Shown: positions 1-6,569 of the stretch, piece by piece
How positions within the stretch are numbered: position 1 is the stretch's first letter
Layout of the letters: the number at the start of each line of letters is the position of its first letter
NCBI GenBank assembly: GCA_002313925.1
Contig: DCAZ01000111.1
Coordinates: 1-8,178 of the forward strand
Reading direction: 5' to 3'
Origin: Gemmatimonadales bacterium UBA1120
Lineage (GTDB): Bacteria; Gemmatimonadota; Gemmatimonadetes; Longimicrobiales; Gaopeijiaceae
Length of the DNA stretch: 8,178 nucleotides
Translations under genes and position numbers: made by a program
The notes under the pieces: model-generated
What the model saw: only the letters and a program-made list of their open reading frames with translations
Databases searched by the model: none
Told to the model about the DNA's origin: nothing

Positions 1-72
1 AGGAACTCTAATGAGGCCCTTTGATCCAAACGCCGTGAGTAATAGAAGCCTGAGGGTTTCGCGTCGGTTCAT
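1..72 (-). CDS. 5' end of an unidentified gene, possibly Tat-exported (cut by window edge)
   Basis: An ATG at 72-70 opens a frame with no stop up to the left edge (24 codons, beginning MNRRETLRLLL). It lies 4 bases after the sulfatase TGA, and a good Shine-Dalgarno stretch (AGGTGAGG on the minus strand) ends just before the ATG, which is the main support. The start with two arginines followed by leucines (N-R-R-E-T-L-R-L-L) resembles the twin-arginine signal at the start of exported redox or DUF1501-type proteins, which often begin MNRRE. That is an inference from very few residues. It probably shares an mRNA with the sulfatase, so its product may act with it in the periplasm. The function cannot be told from this fragment. 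Confidence 0.55.
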   Translation of the reverse strand, partial: MNRRETLRLLLLTAFGSKGLIRVP

Positions 73-76
73 TACC

Positions 77-1486
77 TCACCTAGAAGGGCTATAAGACCG
101 ATTGGGCCTGGAGGGGATAAATGCCTGGGTTTCCTCCCACCAGGCCATTAGTGCCGCCTGAAGTTCTTCAGCGACTTCGGGCATTTTGAGCGAAAGATCG
201 TTCGACTCTGATACATCGTCCGTAAGATCGTAGAGCTCCGAGTGACCATCCTCAAAGAAGTGGATCAACTTGTACGCTCCCCGTCGGATGGCGCTCACAG
301 GCGTCGTTCTCCAGGGACCTGACACAGAGCGATCAGCCTCCAAATAGGCTGGGAAGTGCCAAACCAAATCTCGGGGCTGAATCTCTCCTGTTTCTGTCAG
401 CACAGAGACAAAACTTGAGCCATCCAAGATGTGATCACCATCCAGGGTCACGCCGGCTATCTCAGCCAGCGTAGGATAGAAATCAGTTCCGATAATGGGT
501 TCGTTAGTCACTGACCCAGGCTCCACATGTCCTGGCCAACGCACGATCAGGGGTACGCGAATACCACCCTCGTACAGCATTCCCTTGGAGCCTCGTAGTG
601 GAACCATCGATGTAGCTGGTCCGAACCCGCCATTGTCAGAGTAGAAGATCAAAACCGTATTCTCAGCAAGCCCCAACTCATCAAGCGTATCGATGATCCG
701 ACCTACACCCTCGTCGACACTCTGCACCATCGCTGCGTAAGTGGGGTTGTCTTGGCCGTCTGCCGCAGCCTTGTCGACATAGCGCGCAGCAAGTTCAGGT
801 TTTCCCTGAATTGGTGTGTGAACACTGTAGTGCGACAGGTAGAGAAAGAACGGCTTCTTTGCTTCACGCTTAATAAAGAGGATGCTTTCATCAACGAGAC
901 GGTCGGCTAGATACTCATCCTCTCTTCCTTCTTCCAGGTCACGTAGGAAGCGTTGCCCCCGCTTGTAAGGATAAAAGTAGTCCGGAGGGCTACCTTGCTC
1001 ATCCCCAGCGACCGACCATTTGAAACCCTGATCTGTAGGCAGGAATCCTTCGCCACCGAGATGCCATTTACCGGCGTGGCCTGTGGCATAACCTGCTTCA
1101 GCCAATGTTTCGGCAAGAGTAACGACGTCGAGCGAGAGTTCCGTTTGATTCGCAACCGGCACAAGCGCCCGGAATTCAGTCGGTCCACGGTCAGCTGCAC
1201 CAACCGTGTAGATGCCTGTCCTCGGCGCATACTGCCCAGACAGAAGTGCTGCACGACTGGGTGCACAGTTGGGTGCGTTGGCATAGGCGTCGGTAAAACG
1301 CATCCCCTGAACTGCCAGAAAATCTACGTTCGGAGTTTCGTAGTAGCGGCTCCCCTGCACACCAAGGTCCCTCCACCCCAGATCGTCTACATAGATGAGT
1401 ATGATGTTCGGTGGTACATCAACGACAGGCGTGGTGCACCCCATGCAGATCAGGATCGGTAGTATGAGCCGCATTTGTTGATTCAC
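77..1486 (-). CDS. secreted S1-family sulfatase (Cys-type, formylglycine-dependent), probable lipoprotein
   Basis: This encodes a 469-residue enzyme of the alkaline phosphatase/sulfatase superfamily that hydrolyses sulfate esters, probably on sulfated glycans. The substrate cannot be told. The active-site signature is C-A-P-S-R at 74-78 followed by AALLSG, so Cys74 would be converted to formylglycine by an FGE-type enzyme encoded elsewhere. Other family residues are present: calcium ligands Asp34-Asp35, Lys140 and His142 in GKWHLG, His223 in SHYSVHTP, Asp284-Asn285 in YSDNGG, and Lys301 in RGSKG. Length is normal for the family and nothing looks broken. The N-terminus is hydrophobic and ends MGC (Cys17), an imperfect lipobox, so export and lipid anchoring are likely but not certain. 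The start is either the GTG at 1486 or the ATG at 1474. Neither has a Shine-Dalgarno site. The GTG gives a more normal signal-peptide length. The gene begins 4 bases after the tRNA-Gly 3' end. Confidence 0.93.
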   Translation of the reverse strand: MNQQMRLILPILICMGCTTPVVDVPPNIILIYVDDLGWRDLGVQGSRYYETPNVDFLAVQGMRFTDAYANAPNCAPSRAALLSGQYAPRTGIYTVGAADRGPTEFRALVPVANQTELSLDVVTLAETLAEAGYATGHAGKWHLGGEGFLPTDQGFKWSVAGDEQGSPPDYFYPYKRGQRFLRDLEEGREDEYLADRLVDESILFIKREAKKPFFLYLSHYSVHTPIQGKPELAARYVDKAAADGQDNPTYAAMVQSVDEGVGRIIDTLDELGLAENTVLIFYSDNGGFGPATSMVPLRGSKGMLYEGGIRVPLIVRWPGHVEPGSVTNEPIIGTDFYPTLAEIAGVTLDGDHILDGSSFVSVLTETGEIQPRDLVWHFPAYLEADRSVSGPWRTTPVSAIRRGAYKLIHFFEDGHSELYDLTDDVSESNDLSLKMPEVAEELQAALMAWWEETQAFIPSRPNRSYSPSR

Positions 1487-1490
1487 GCTA

Positions 1491-1563
1491 AGCGGGAGAC
1501 CGGGCTCGAACCGGCGACCCTCAGCTTGGGAAGCTGATGCTCTACCAACTGAGCTACTCCCGC
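1491..1563 (-). tRNA. tRNA-Gly, anticodon CCC
   Basis: Read on the minus strand, the 73 bases fold as a complete cloverleaf. The acceptor stem is GCGGGAG with CTCCCGC, the D stem GCTC with GAGC, the anticodon stem TCAGC with GCTGA around the loop TTCCCAA, and the T stem GCCGG with CCGGT (one G-T pair) around TTCGAGC. The loop gives anticodon CCC, which reads GGG. Glycine identity is supported by C35, C36 and the discriminator base U73, as in bacterial tRNA-Gly. Conserved T8, GG in the D loop, T33 and TTC in the T loop are all present. The 3' CCA is not encoded (next bases are TAG), so it must be added after transcription. The sulfatase frame begins directly downstream. Confidence 0.97.
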
Positions 1564-1577
1564 AGGTTGTGAGACTT

Positions 1578-1606
1578 ATTATGCCAATCTTACCTAGTAC
1601 TTTTCC
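1578..1606 (-). promoter_or_regulatory. candidate promoter for tRNA-Gly (and probably the sulfatase)
   Basis: The gap between the terminator and the tRNA is AT-rich. A -10-like hexamer CATAAT lies at 1583-1578, which would start transcription about 8 bases before the tRNA 5' end, a usual leader length. The hexamer 17 bases upstream (GGAAAA at 1606-1601) is a poor -35. TAAGAT slightly further upstream is an alternative -10. A promoter must lie somewhere in 1564-1650 because a strong terminator precedes it; the exact boxes are uncertain. Confidence 0.35.
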
Positions 1607-1649
1607 TCAGGGCTAATGATATACCTAAGATAAAAATCTTGGGACAAAG

Positions 1650-1685
1650 AAAAAACGGGCGACCCACTTGGTAATGGACCGCCCG
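1650..1685 (-). terminator. intrinsic terminator after the TPR lipoprotein gene
   Basis: On the minus strand, CGGGCGGTCC pairs with GGGTCGCCCG (10 base pairs, two of them G-T wobbles, extendable by an A-T and a T-G pair), leaving a loop of about 6 bases. Six T residues follow at once (1655-1650). The hairpin starts 24 bases after the TAG stop of the TPR gene. The plus strand has no T run on the other side, so it acts in one direction and separates the TPR gene from tRNA-Gly. Confidence 0.9.
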
Positions 1686-1709
1686 CCTAGTCTTCTAAGT
1701 GTAGAACGT

Positions 1710-3167
1710 CTAATTGACCCTTACTTCATAGGAGTATCCCCCAACCACCTGAGGTGAATCAAATTCACCTGCAAACACCTCAGCCATATTTTCGTCACCA
1801 ACTGCGAGTGTTTGTTCTAACGTCCCGACGGGGCTTGCTTGATCTGAATAGAACGTGAAGGTCAGGGTCACCTGCGTACCGGCATCGAGCAACCTGTTCG
1901 TTACCTGGCCAGTGATCCTAGCGCCTCCATCACCGTACTTGGTAAGGCTGAGATTGGAGACATCTACTTCAAGCGCCTCCATCTCACGGACTACCTCACC
2001 AGTACGTTCGGTATCTTCCATGGCATTTACTGCCTGAGCTAATACGAGGTGTGCTGTCACACTACTCGGATCGAGCTCTATCCAACGATCAGCCGCCTCT
2101 GGTACGTCAGCATATGCTGAATCAAGCTGAAGCGAGCGGGCCCAAAGTTCAATGCTATCCCGGTCATAGCGGTTCTTCTCACCGGCCATCCGGAAAGCGT
2201 CGGCTGCACTACGGTAGGAGCTACCCTGATAGAAGCCCACTCCGATTGCATAAAGATCTTCTCCGGAAAGCAGCGTCGGCTCTTGGAGTAGCTGTTCAAA
2301 GACCTGGAATCCCTCTTGCTCCTCGCCAGTCTGAATAAGCATCGTAGCTAGGTCACGCATCGCCTGTGTGTTCGTCGGATCATCTACCAAAAGAGTCCGA
2401 TAGTCGGCAATGGCCTCCTCAAATCGTCCTCCAGCGGCCAGGACCTGGGCTCTTAGTGACGGAAGTGGTGCCGCCAGTTCTCTCCAACCGGCAACAGTCT
2501 CTTCATCTGTCTCGAGGACTATATCTGAGTCAAGGATCGCTAGAGCAGCATCTATGTTCTCGACCGCTTCGTCATATTGATTGAGCTGAGCCTGAATCTG
2601 ACTCAGCATAATCATGGCCTCTGGGCGTTGCCTATAAATCGCGTTCGCATTGACGTACATCTCTGCCGCAGCTTCATAGTCACCAGAATTAACCGATGGA
2701 ATTGCTGACTGGTACAGCTCGATCCAGACTTCCTCTCGGATCGCCTCGAACTCGAACTGATAAAGTGGGCGCAACTCCTCAGCACGATCGAAATTCGATC
2801 CAGCAGCCTGATAATCCTCAACCTTGATATTCGCCATAGCTGCAAGCCTATAGGCCAACGGATTCACACTGTCTTCACGGATCGCAAGCGCTGAGGCAGC
2901 CACAGCTTGTTCGTAAATTGGCCGAGCAAGTTCAGCATCATCTTCTCGCCCAGCATTTTCCAAAAACGTCTCAGCCATACGAGTGTTCTCGGTATTACGC
3001 GGGCTATAGCCCTGGCTGACTGCCTCACTCCCTGGCACTCCGCTAGCGGAGCCACCACTTCTAGTCCTCGCTTCTGGGAATCCGGTGGCTGGAGCTCCAC
3101 CTGAAGCACAGCCCTCCATACCAAGACCAAAAGCCATCATGAGGACGAGTCCGAAACGGATCTTCAT
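1710..3167 (-). CDS. TPR-repeat protein, probable lipoprotein, with C-terminal FxLYD-like beta domain
   Basis: This 485-residue protein is probably anchored in a membrane facing the periplasm. Residues 1-19 form a charged then hydrophobic signal (MKIRFGLVLMMAFGLG) ending at Cys20, although the M-E-G-C box is atypical. Residues 21-65 are a loose Gly/Ser/Ala-rich linker. Residues 70-400 are helical TPR-like repeats; clear units include SGDYEAAAEMYVNANAI (161-177), NQYDEAVENIDAAL (196-209) and GGRFEEAIADYRTLLVDDP (246-264). Residues 405-485 look like a beta sandwich similar to FxLYD/DUF3426 domains (ITGQVTN, then TLTFTFYSDQ). TPRs suggest a scaffold or assembly role; the partner and process are unknown. 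The ATG at 3167 is chosen over the in-frame TTG at 3182 because GGAGGG at 3180-3175 sits 7 bases before the ATG and would be inside the longer frame. It stands apart from gltX and has its own terminator. Confidence 0.88.
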   Translation of the reverse strand: MKIRFGLVLMMAFGLGMEGCASGGAPATGFPEARTRSGGSASGVPGSEAVSQGYSPRNTENTRMAETFLENAGREDDAELARPIYEQAVAASALAIREDSVNPLAYRLAAMANIKVEDYQAAGSNFDRAEELRPLYQFEFEAIREEVWIELYQSAIPSVNSGDYEAAAEMYVNANAIYRQRPEAMIMLSQIQAQLNQYDEAVENIDAALAILDSDIVLETDEETVAGWRELAAPLPSLRAQVLAAGGRFEEAIADYRTLLVDDPTNTQAMRDLATMLIQTGEEQEGFQVFEQLLQEPTLLSGEDLYAIGVGFYQGSSYRSAADAFRMAGEKNRYDRDSIELWARSLQLDSAYADVPEAADRWIELDPSSVTAHLVLAQAVNAMEDTERTGEVVREMEALEVDVSNLSLTKYGDGGARITGQVTNRLLDAGTQVTLTFTFYSDQASPVGTLEQTLAVGDENMAEVFAGEFDSPQVVGGYSYEVRVN

Positions 3168-3174
3168 CCAAAAA

Positions 3175-3188
3175 CCCTCCAATTGGAG
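3175..3188 (-). promoter_or_regulatory. Shine-Dalgarno site overlapped by a 12-base palindrome
   Basis: GGAGGG at 3180-3175 is the ribosome site of the TPR lipoprotein gene, 7 bases from its ATG. It overlaps the perfect palindrome CTCCAATTGGAG (3188-3177). In RNA this could fold as a 4-pair stem with an AATT loop that hides most of the Shine-Dalgarno bases. In DNA it could be a small operator. The Shine-Dalgarno call is firm; a role for the palindrome is an inference. Confidence 0.75.
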
Positions 3189-3194
3189 TCAAAC

Positions 3195-3235
3195 ATATAA
3201 TTCTACACAGATCGGATAAATTAGGCGCGCGGAAA
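3195..3235 (-). promoter_or_regulatory. weak candidate promoter of the TPR lipoprotein gene
   Basis: The 125-base gap after gltX is AT-rich next to the TPR gene and contains -10-like hexamers TAGAAT (3205-3200) and TTATAT (3200-3195). No convincing -35 lies at 16-18 bases from either. A promoter here is expected if the hairpin just upstream ends the gltX message; the exact position is not supported. Confidence 0.25.
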
Positions 3236-3257
3236 AAATCAGCCAAGACCCTGGGCC
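3233..3257 (-). terminator. weak terminator-like hairpin after gltX
   Basis: Read on the minus strand, GCCCAG, loop GGT and CTTGGC form a short stem with one C-T mismatch, followed by TGA and then six T residues (3238-3233). It begins about 36 bases after the gltX stop. The stem is short and the T run is offset by three bases, so termination would be partial at best. Some read-through into the TPR gene is possible. Confidence 0.35.
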
Positions 3258-3292
3258 TCATATGCCCATAAGATAGGTATTTCTCAATGGCC

Positions 3293-4720
3293 TTACTCGC
3301 CTATCGCTTGGTCGATCCGCCTGATCCCTTCTCCCATTCCAAGCCCAACTAGAATCTTCCCTAGATCTGGACCTTTTTCGCTCCCGATGAGCACACGTCG
3401 CACAGGATGGAATAACTCGGCTCCCTTCACACCTGCAGAGGTGCCTGCCTCCCTGATAGCAGTTCCGATCCCCCCTTCTTCCCATCGCTCAAGAGCTTGG
3501 AGTTTTTCCCGCACAGCAATAAGCGTCCTATTAACCTCAGGATCTACCCCAACTTCTTTCCTGAACAACTCAGCATGGACTTTGTCCTCAGGGAAGAGAA
3601 GCCCGAGATGGTCATTGATATCTTTATAGGTGGAAAGGCGGGTTCGGAGTGTATCTATGACTGCTGACAAATTGTCACCGGTATCTGGAAATCTATCTCT
3701 ATCAATGAAAGGCCTGACATGGCTCACTAATTCCTGCAGGTTCTGCTGCGCAAGATGTTGCTGGGAGACCCACCGGAACTTGTCAGGATCTAGTTGGCAG
3801 TCACTCCTTCCAACTCTGTCGAGTGACATAGAAGCCGCGAGTTCTTCATTGGAAAGGATCTCCTTCTCTTCCGGATGCGACCAACCCAGTAGCGACACAT
3901 AGTTCAGGACAGCATCGGCCGGGTAGCCCTGTGCTTTCATTTCCTGAATAGACGTTGCCCCCTCACGTTTTGATAGTTTCCGGCCGTCTGGGCCTAAGAC
4001 CGTCGGTAAATGGGCGAAAACCGGCCGGTTAGCTCCTAATGCATCGAATAAGAGAACCTGTTTCGGAGTATTTGAAAGGTGACCTACACCGCGGATAACG
4101 TGGGTGATTTCCATATCGATATCATCCACAACAACACCGAAGTTATAGGTCACACGGCCGTCAGTTCGACAGATAACAAAATCATCTATGTCATTTATAG
4201 GAAATGATATAGACCCGAATACCTCATCTTGTATCGTGACCTCAGGATGGTTCTGAGGGACAGAAAATCTGATGACATGCGGCTCTTCTTCGTTTAAGCG
4301 AGCATTTCGTTCATCCGGATCTAGACCACGACAGGCTCCGGAGTACTGATGCGTGACTTCTTTTAAGCTGGAATCCTCTTGCCCTTCTTCTGCTGTGCAA
4401 AAACAGGGATAAGCACCTCCGGATTCCACAAGCCCGTCTACCTTCGAGGCATAAAGTTCTGACCGCCCACTTTGTCTGTAGGGTCCATGAGGCCCATCCA
4501 CATCAGGGCCTTCGTCCCAATCAAGTCCAAGCCAGCGGAGATCCTCGAGGATCGATGCCTCCCCCTCGTCCACATTCCGCTCAATGTCTGTGTCCTCAAT
4601 CCGCAAGATGAAGACACCGTCTGAACTCTTGCTAAAAAGCCAATTAAAAGCTGCCGCTCGGACGTTACCCAAGTGTAGACGACCAGTTGGACTCGGGGCA
4701 AAGCGTGTTCGTACACTCAT
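3293..4720 (-). CDS. gltX: glutamyl-tRNA synthetase
   Basis: This 475-residue class I synthetase, of usual length, charges tRNA-Glu with glutamate in the cytoplasm. The Rossmann catalytic domain has the HIGH-type motif H-L-G-N at 16-19, following FAPSPTG (7-13), and the KMSKS-type loop K-L-S-K-R at 248-252. C106-F-C108 and Cys130 (in GACRGL) sit where zinc-binding GluRS proteins carry their cysteines, but the fourth ligand is not clear. Residues from about 310 form the helical anticodon-binding part, ending with RRVLIGSEKGPDLGKIL. The conserved insert usually reading RG-D/E-D-H-x-S-N-T is R-G-V-G-H-L-S-N-T here (210-218), an unusual loss of two acidic residues. Whether it charges only tRNA-Glu or also tRNA-Gln cannot be told. 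The ATG at 4720 lies 4 bases after the uvrC TGA, with no good Shine-Dalgarno site, so coupled re-initiation is likely. Confidence 0.97.
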   Translation of the reverse strand: MSVRTRFAPSPTGRLHLGNVRAAAFNWLFSKSSDGVFILRIEDTDIERNVDEGEASILEDLRWLGLDWDEGPDVDGPHGPYRQSGRSELYASKVDGLVESGGAYPCFCTAEEGQEDSSLKEVTHQYSGACRGLDPDERNARLNEEEPHVIRFSVPQNHPEVTIQDEVFGSISFPINDIDDFVICRTDGRVTYNFGVVVDDIDMEITHVIRGVGHLSNTPKQVLLFDALGANRPVFAHLPTVLGPDGRKLSKREGATSIQEMKAQGYPADAVLNYVSLLGWSHPEEKEILSNEELAASMSLDRVGRSDCQLDPDKFRWVSQQHLAQQNLQELVSHVRPFIDRDRFPDTGDNLSAVIDTLRTRLSTYKDINDHLGLLFPEDKVHAELFRKEVGVDPEVNRTLIAVREKLQALERWEEGGIGTAIREAGTSAGVKGAELFHPVRRVLIGSEKGPDLGKILVGLGMGEGIRRIDQAIGE

Positions 4721-4724
4721 CGGA

Positions 4725-6569
4725 TCAATTGCCTAGGTAGGTCAAAATGCGACTCGCAAGAGTTTCTGAAAACCCTGGAACTCTAGCAATCTCTTCTTTC
4801 GTGGCACTCTTTACCCCCTTAAGTGAACCAAATCGACGTAGAAGCACCGTCTGGCGACATGGACCTATGCCTGGAATATCACCAAGCTGGCTTCGTAGAG
4901 TCCGCTTAGTTCTGAGCTTTCGGTTATAGCGAACAGCGAACCGATGCGCCTCGTCGCGAATCCGCTGAAGAATATGTAGAGCGCGGTTTCTCCGGTCGAG
5001 CCGCAAAGGCGTATTTTTACCTGGGGCAAACACCTCCTCTTCCTTCTTTGCTAACGCTATAACCGCTATACCAGAGAGATCTAGGTGAGCGAATGCGTTC
5101 TGTGCTGCACTTAGTTGCGGCTTGCCTCCATCAATAACCACTAGGTCAGGGAGTGGAGTGCCCTCATCAAGTCGCCGACGGAAATACCGATAAACCGCTT
5201 CCTGCATAGACCGGAAGTCGTCATTCCCCCAATCGCCCTTGATCCGCATGTGGCGATAATCCGCACGACTCGGTTCCCCGTTCTGGAAAACAACAGCACT
5301 CGCCACCGTTTCCTTGCCTTGCATATGTGAGACATCGAAGCAGACCATGAGTCGGGGGATAACTTTCAAGCTAAGCTCATCCTGAAGGCTGAAAAGTGCG
5401 TCTTCTGCGCGATTATCAGCGTACGCGAGGGCTATTACCCGGTCTTCTAGAACCTGGCGTGCATTGACCTCTGCAAGTTCAGAGAGGCGAAGCTTTTCAC
5501 CACGCTGGGGGATGGTAATACGCACTCTATATCCCGCAGTTTCCGTGAGAATTTCTTCTAAAAGATCTTGATCTGAAAAAGAATTCGGCAATAGGACAGT
5601 CCGAGGGAGATCAACCATCCCCTCGTCTCCACCACCCAGATAATGTCGGGATACCAACGAGCTCAGAAGATCCTGATTTCTTTCATTCTGAATTTCACCA
5701 AATCGCTGAGTTACCCGACTGAGCAGTAAACCCGAACGCACCTTTAACACGACTCCGGCAGCAAGTTTGTCATCTCTGGCCAAGCCCACGATATCGATGT
5801 TTCCACCCTGGGTGCGGTGAACCCTCTGTTCCCGAGCGATGCCATCGAGACCTGCAATTACGTCTCTCATTTTCGCGGCAAATTCAAAATCAAGTCCGTC
5901 TGACGCCTCCATCATTCGGGCCTCGATTTGAGATCTGATTTCTTCGGTATCCCCTTCCAGAATGTGTAGAATATCATCGATCATACCTCTGTATTCTGAC
6001 TCAGTCTGCAAACCAACACATGGAGCTTTACAACGCTGAATGTGGTAGTCTAAGCAAGGCCGATCAGGGCTGTCCTTAGGAAGGTTGTACCGGCACGAAC
6101 GAACCGTGTGCAGGCGATTAACCACTTCGAGCGCCTGTCTCATTTGGTTCACAGATGTATAGGGTCCGAAATAACGGGACCCATCGTTTACAATCCTCCG
6201 AGTCACATAAACCCGTGGAAACGGCTCCTTTACGCTAACCTTGATGTACGGGTACTTCTTATCGTCTCGGAGAAGAATGTTGAAGCGGGGCTGATATTCC
6301 TTAATAAGATTCGCTTCAAGTATCAGCGCCTCCGCCTCACTACCTACGATGATACTATCAACGGAATCTACCAGACGGACCATATTTTGGTTCTTGGGAC
6401 TCAAGCCTTCCGGCGATCGGAAGTAGCTTCGTACCCGGCTTCCTAGCTTTTTTGCCTTTCCTACATAGAGGACACCTCCTTGCAGATCCCTGAAGAGATA
6501 AACTCCAGGTTTCATGGAAAGAGTTCGGAGGACTTCGCTATCGACGGACACGGTCAGAAATTTTTTCAC
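4725..6569 (-). CDS. uvrC: excinuclease ABC subunit C
   Basis: UvrC makes both incisions around a DNA lesion after UvrA and UvrB have marked it in nucleotide excision repair. All parts are present in the 614 residues, close to the family's usual length. The GIY-YIG nuclease, which makes the 3' cut, has G-V-Y at 22-24, Y-V-G at 35-37 and the ALILEANLIK helix with Glu85. Four cysteines (159, 172, 180, 184) match the iron-sulfur ligands known in UvrC. A UVR motif that contacts UvrB lies around 205-245. The RNase H-like domain, for the 5' cut, has Asp412 (CFDVSH), Asp480 (VIDGGKPQL) and His542 (DEAHRFA). Tandem helix-hairpin-helix motifs end the protein (GDIPGIGP, ARVPGFSETLA). The GTG at 6569 overlaps murJ by 32 bases; a second GTG at 6551 (overlap 14) or the ATG at 6515 are alternatives. 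None has a well-placed Shine-Dalgarno site. Confidence 0.97.
   Translation of the reverse strand: MKKFLTVSVDSEVLRTLSMKPGVYLFRDLQGGVLYVGKAKKLGSRVRSYFRSPEGLSPKNQNMVRLVDSVDSIIVGSEAEALILEANLIKEYQPRFNILLRDDKKYPYIKVSVKEPFPRVYVTRRIVNDGSRYFGPYTSVNQMRQALEVVNRLHTVRSCRYNLPKDSPDRPCLDYHIQRCKAPCVGLQTESEYRGMIDDILHILEGDTEEIRSQIEARMMEASDGLDFEFAAKMRDVIAGLDGIAREQRVHRTQGGNIDIVGLARDDKLAAGVVLKVRSGLLLSRVTQRFGEIQNERNQDLLSSLVSRHYLGGGDEGMVDLPRTVLLPNSFSDQDLLEEILTETAGYRVRITIPQRGEKLRLSELAEVNARQVLEDRVIALAYADNRAEDALFSLQDELSLKVIPRLMVCFDVSHMQGKETVASAVVFQNGEPSRADYRHMRIKGDWGNDDFRSMQEAVYRYFRRRLDEGTPLPDLVVIDGGKPQLSAAQNAFAHLDLSGIAVIALAKKEEEVFAPGKNTPLRLDRRNRALHILQRIRDEAHRFAVRYNRKLRTKRTLRSQLGDIPGIGPCRQTVLLRRFGSLKGVKSATKEEIARVPGFSETLASRILTYLGN

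Noticed and set aside
953..1462. A 169-codon plus-strand open frame opposite the sulfatase
   Set aside because: It lies wholly antisense to a gene with intact catalytic motifs, its translation is rich in Arg and Cys with no recognisable domain, and no ribosome site or promoter was seen.
1486..1563. tRNA-Gly as an integration site with the sulfatase on an integrated element
   Set aside because: No integrase and no second copy of the tRNA 3' end were seen in the window, and the sulfatase does not look different in composition from its neighbours. An element boundary further left cannot be excluded.
3061..3261. A 66-codon minus-strand open frame across the gap between gltX and the TPR gene
   Set aside because: It runs out of frame into the TPR gene, has no homology I recognise, and has no ribosome site.
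3261..3272. TGGGC/GCCCA hairpin around 3255-3271 as the gltX terminator
   Set aside because: A 5-pair stem with no T run directly after it; the overlapping hairpin at 3242-3256, nearer the T run, is the better candidate, and it too is weak.
6108..6446. A 112-codon plus-strand open frame opposite uvrC
   Set aside because: It is antisense to the conserved GIY-YIG and cysteine-cluster region of uvrC, and its composition follows from the opposite strand's codons.
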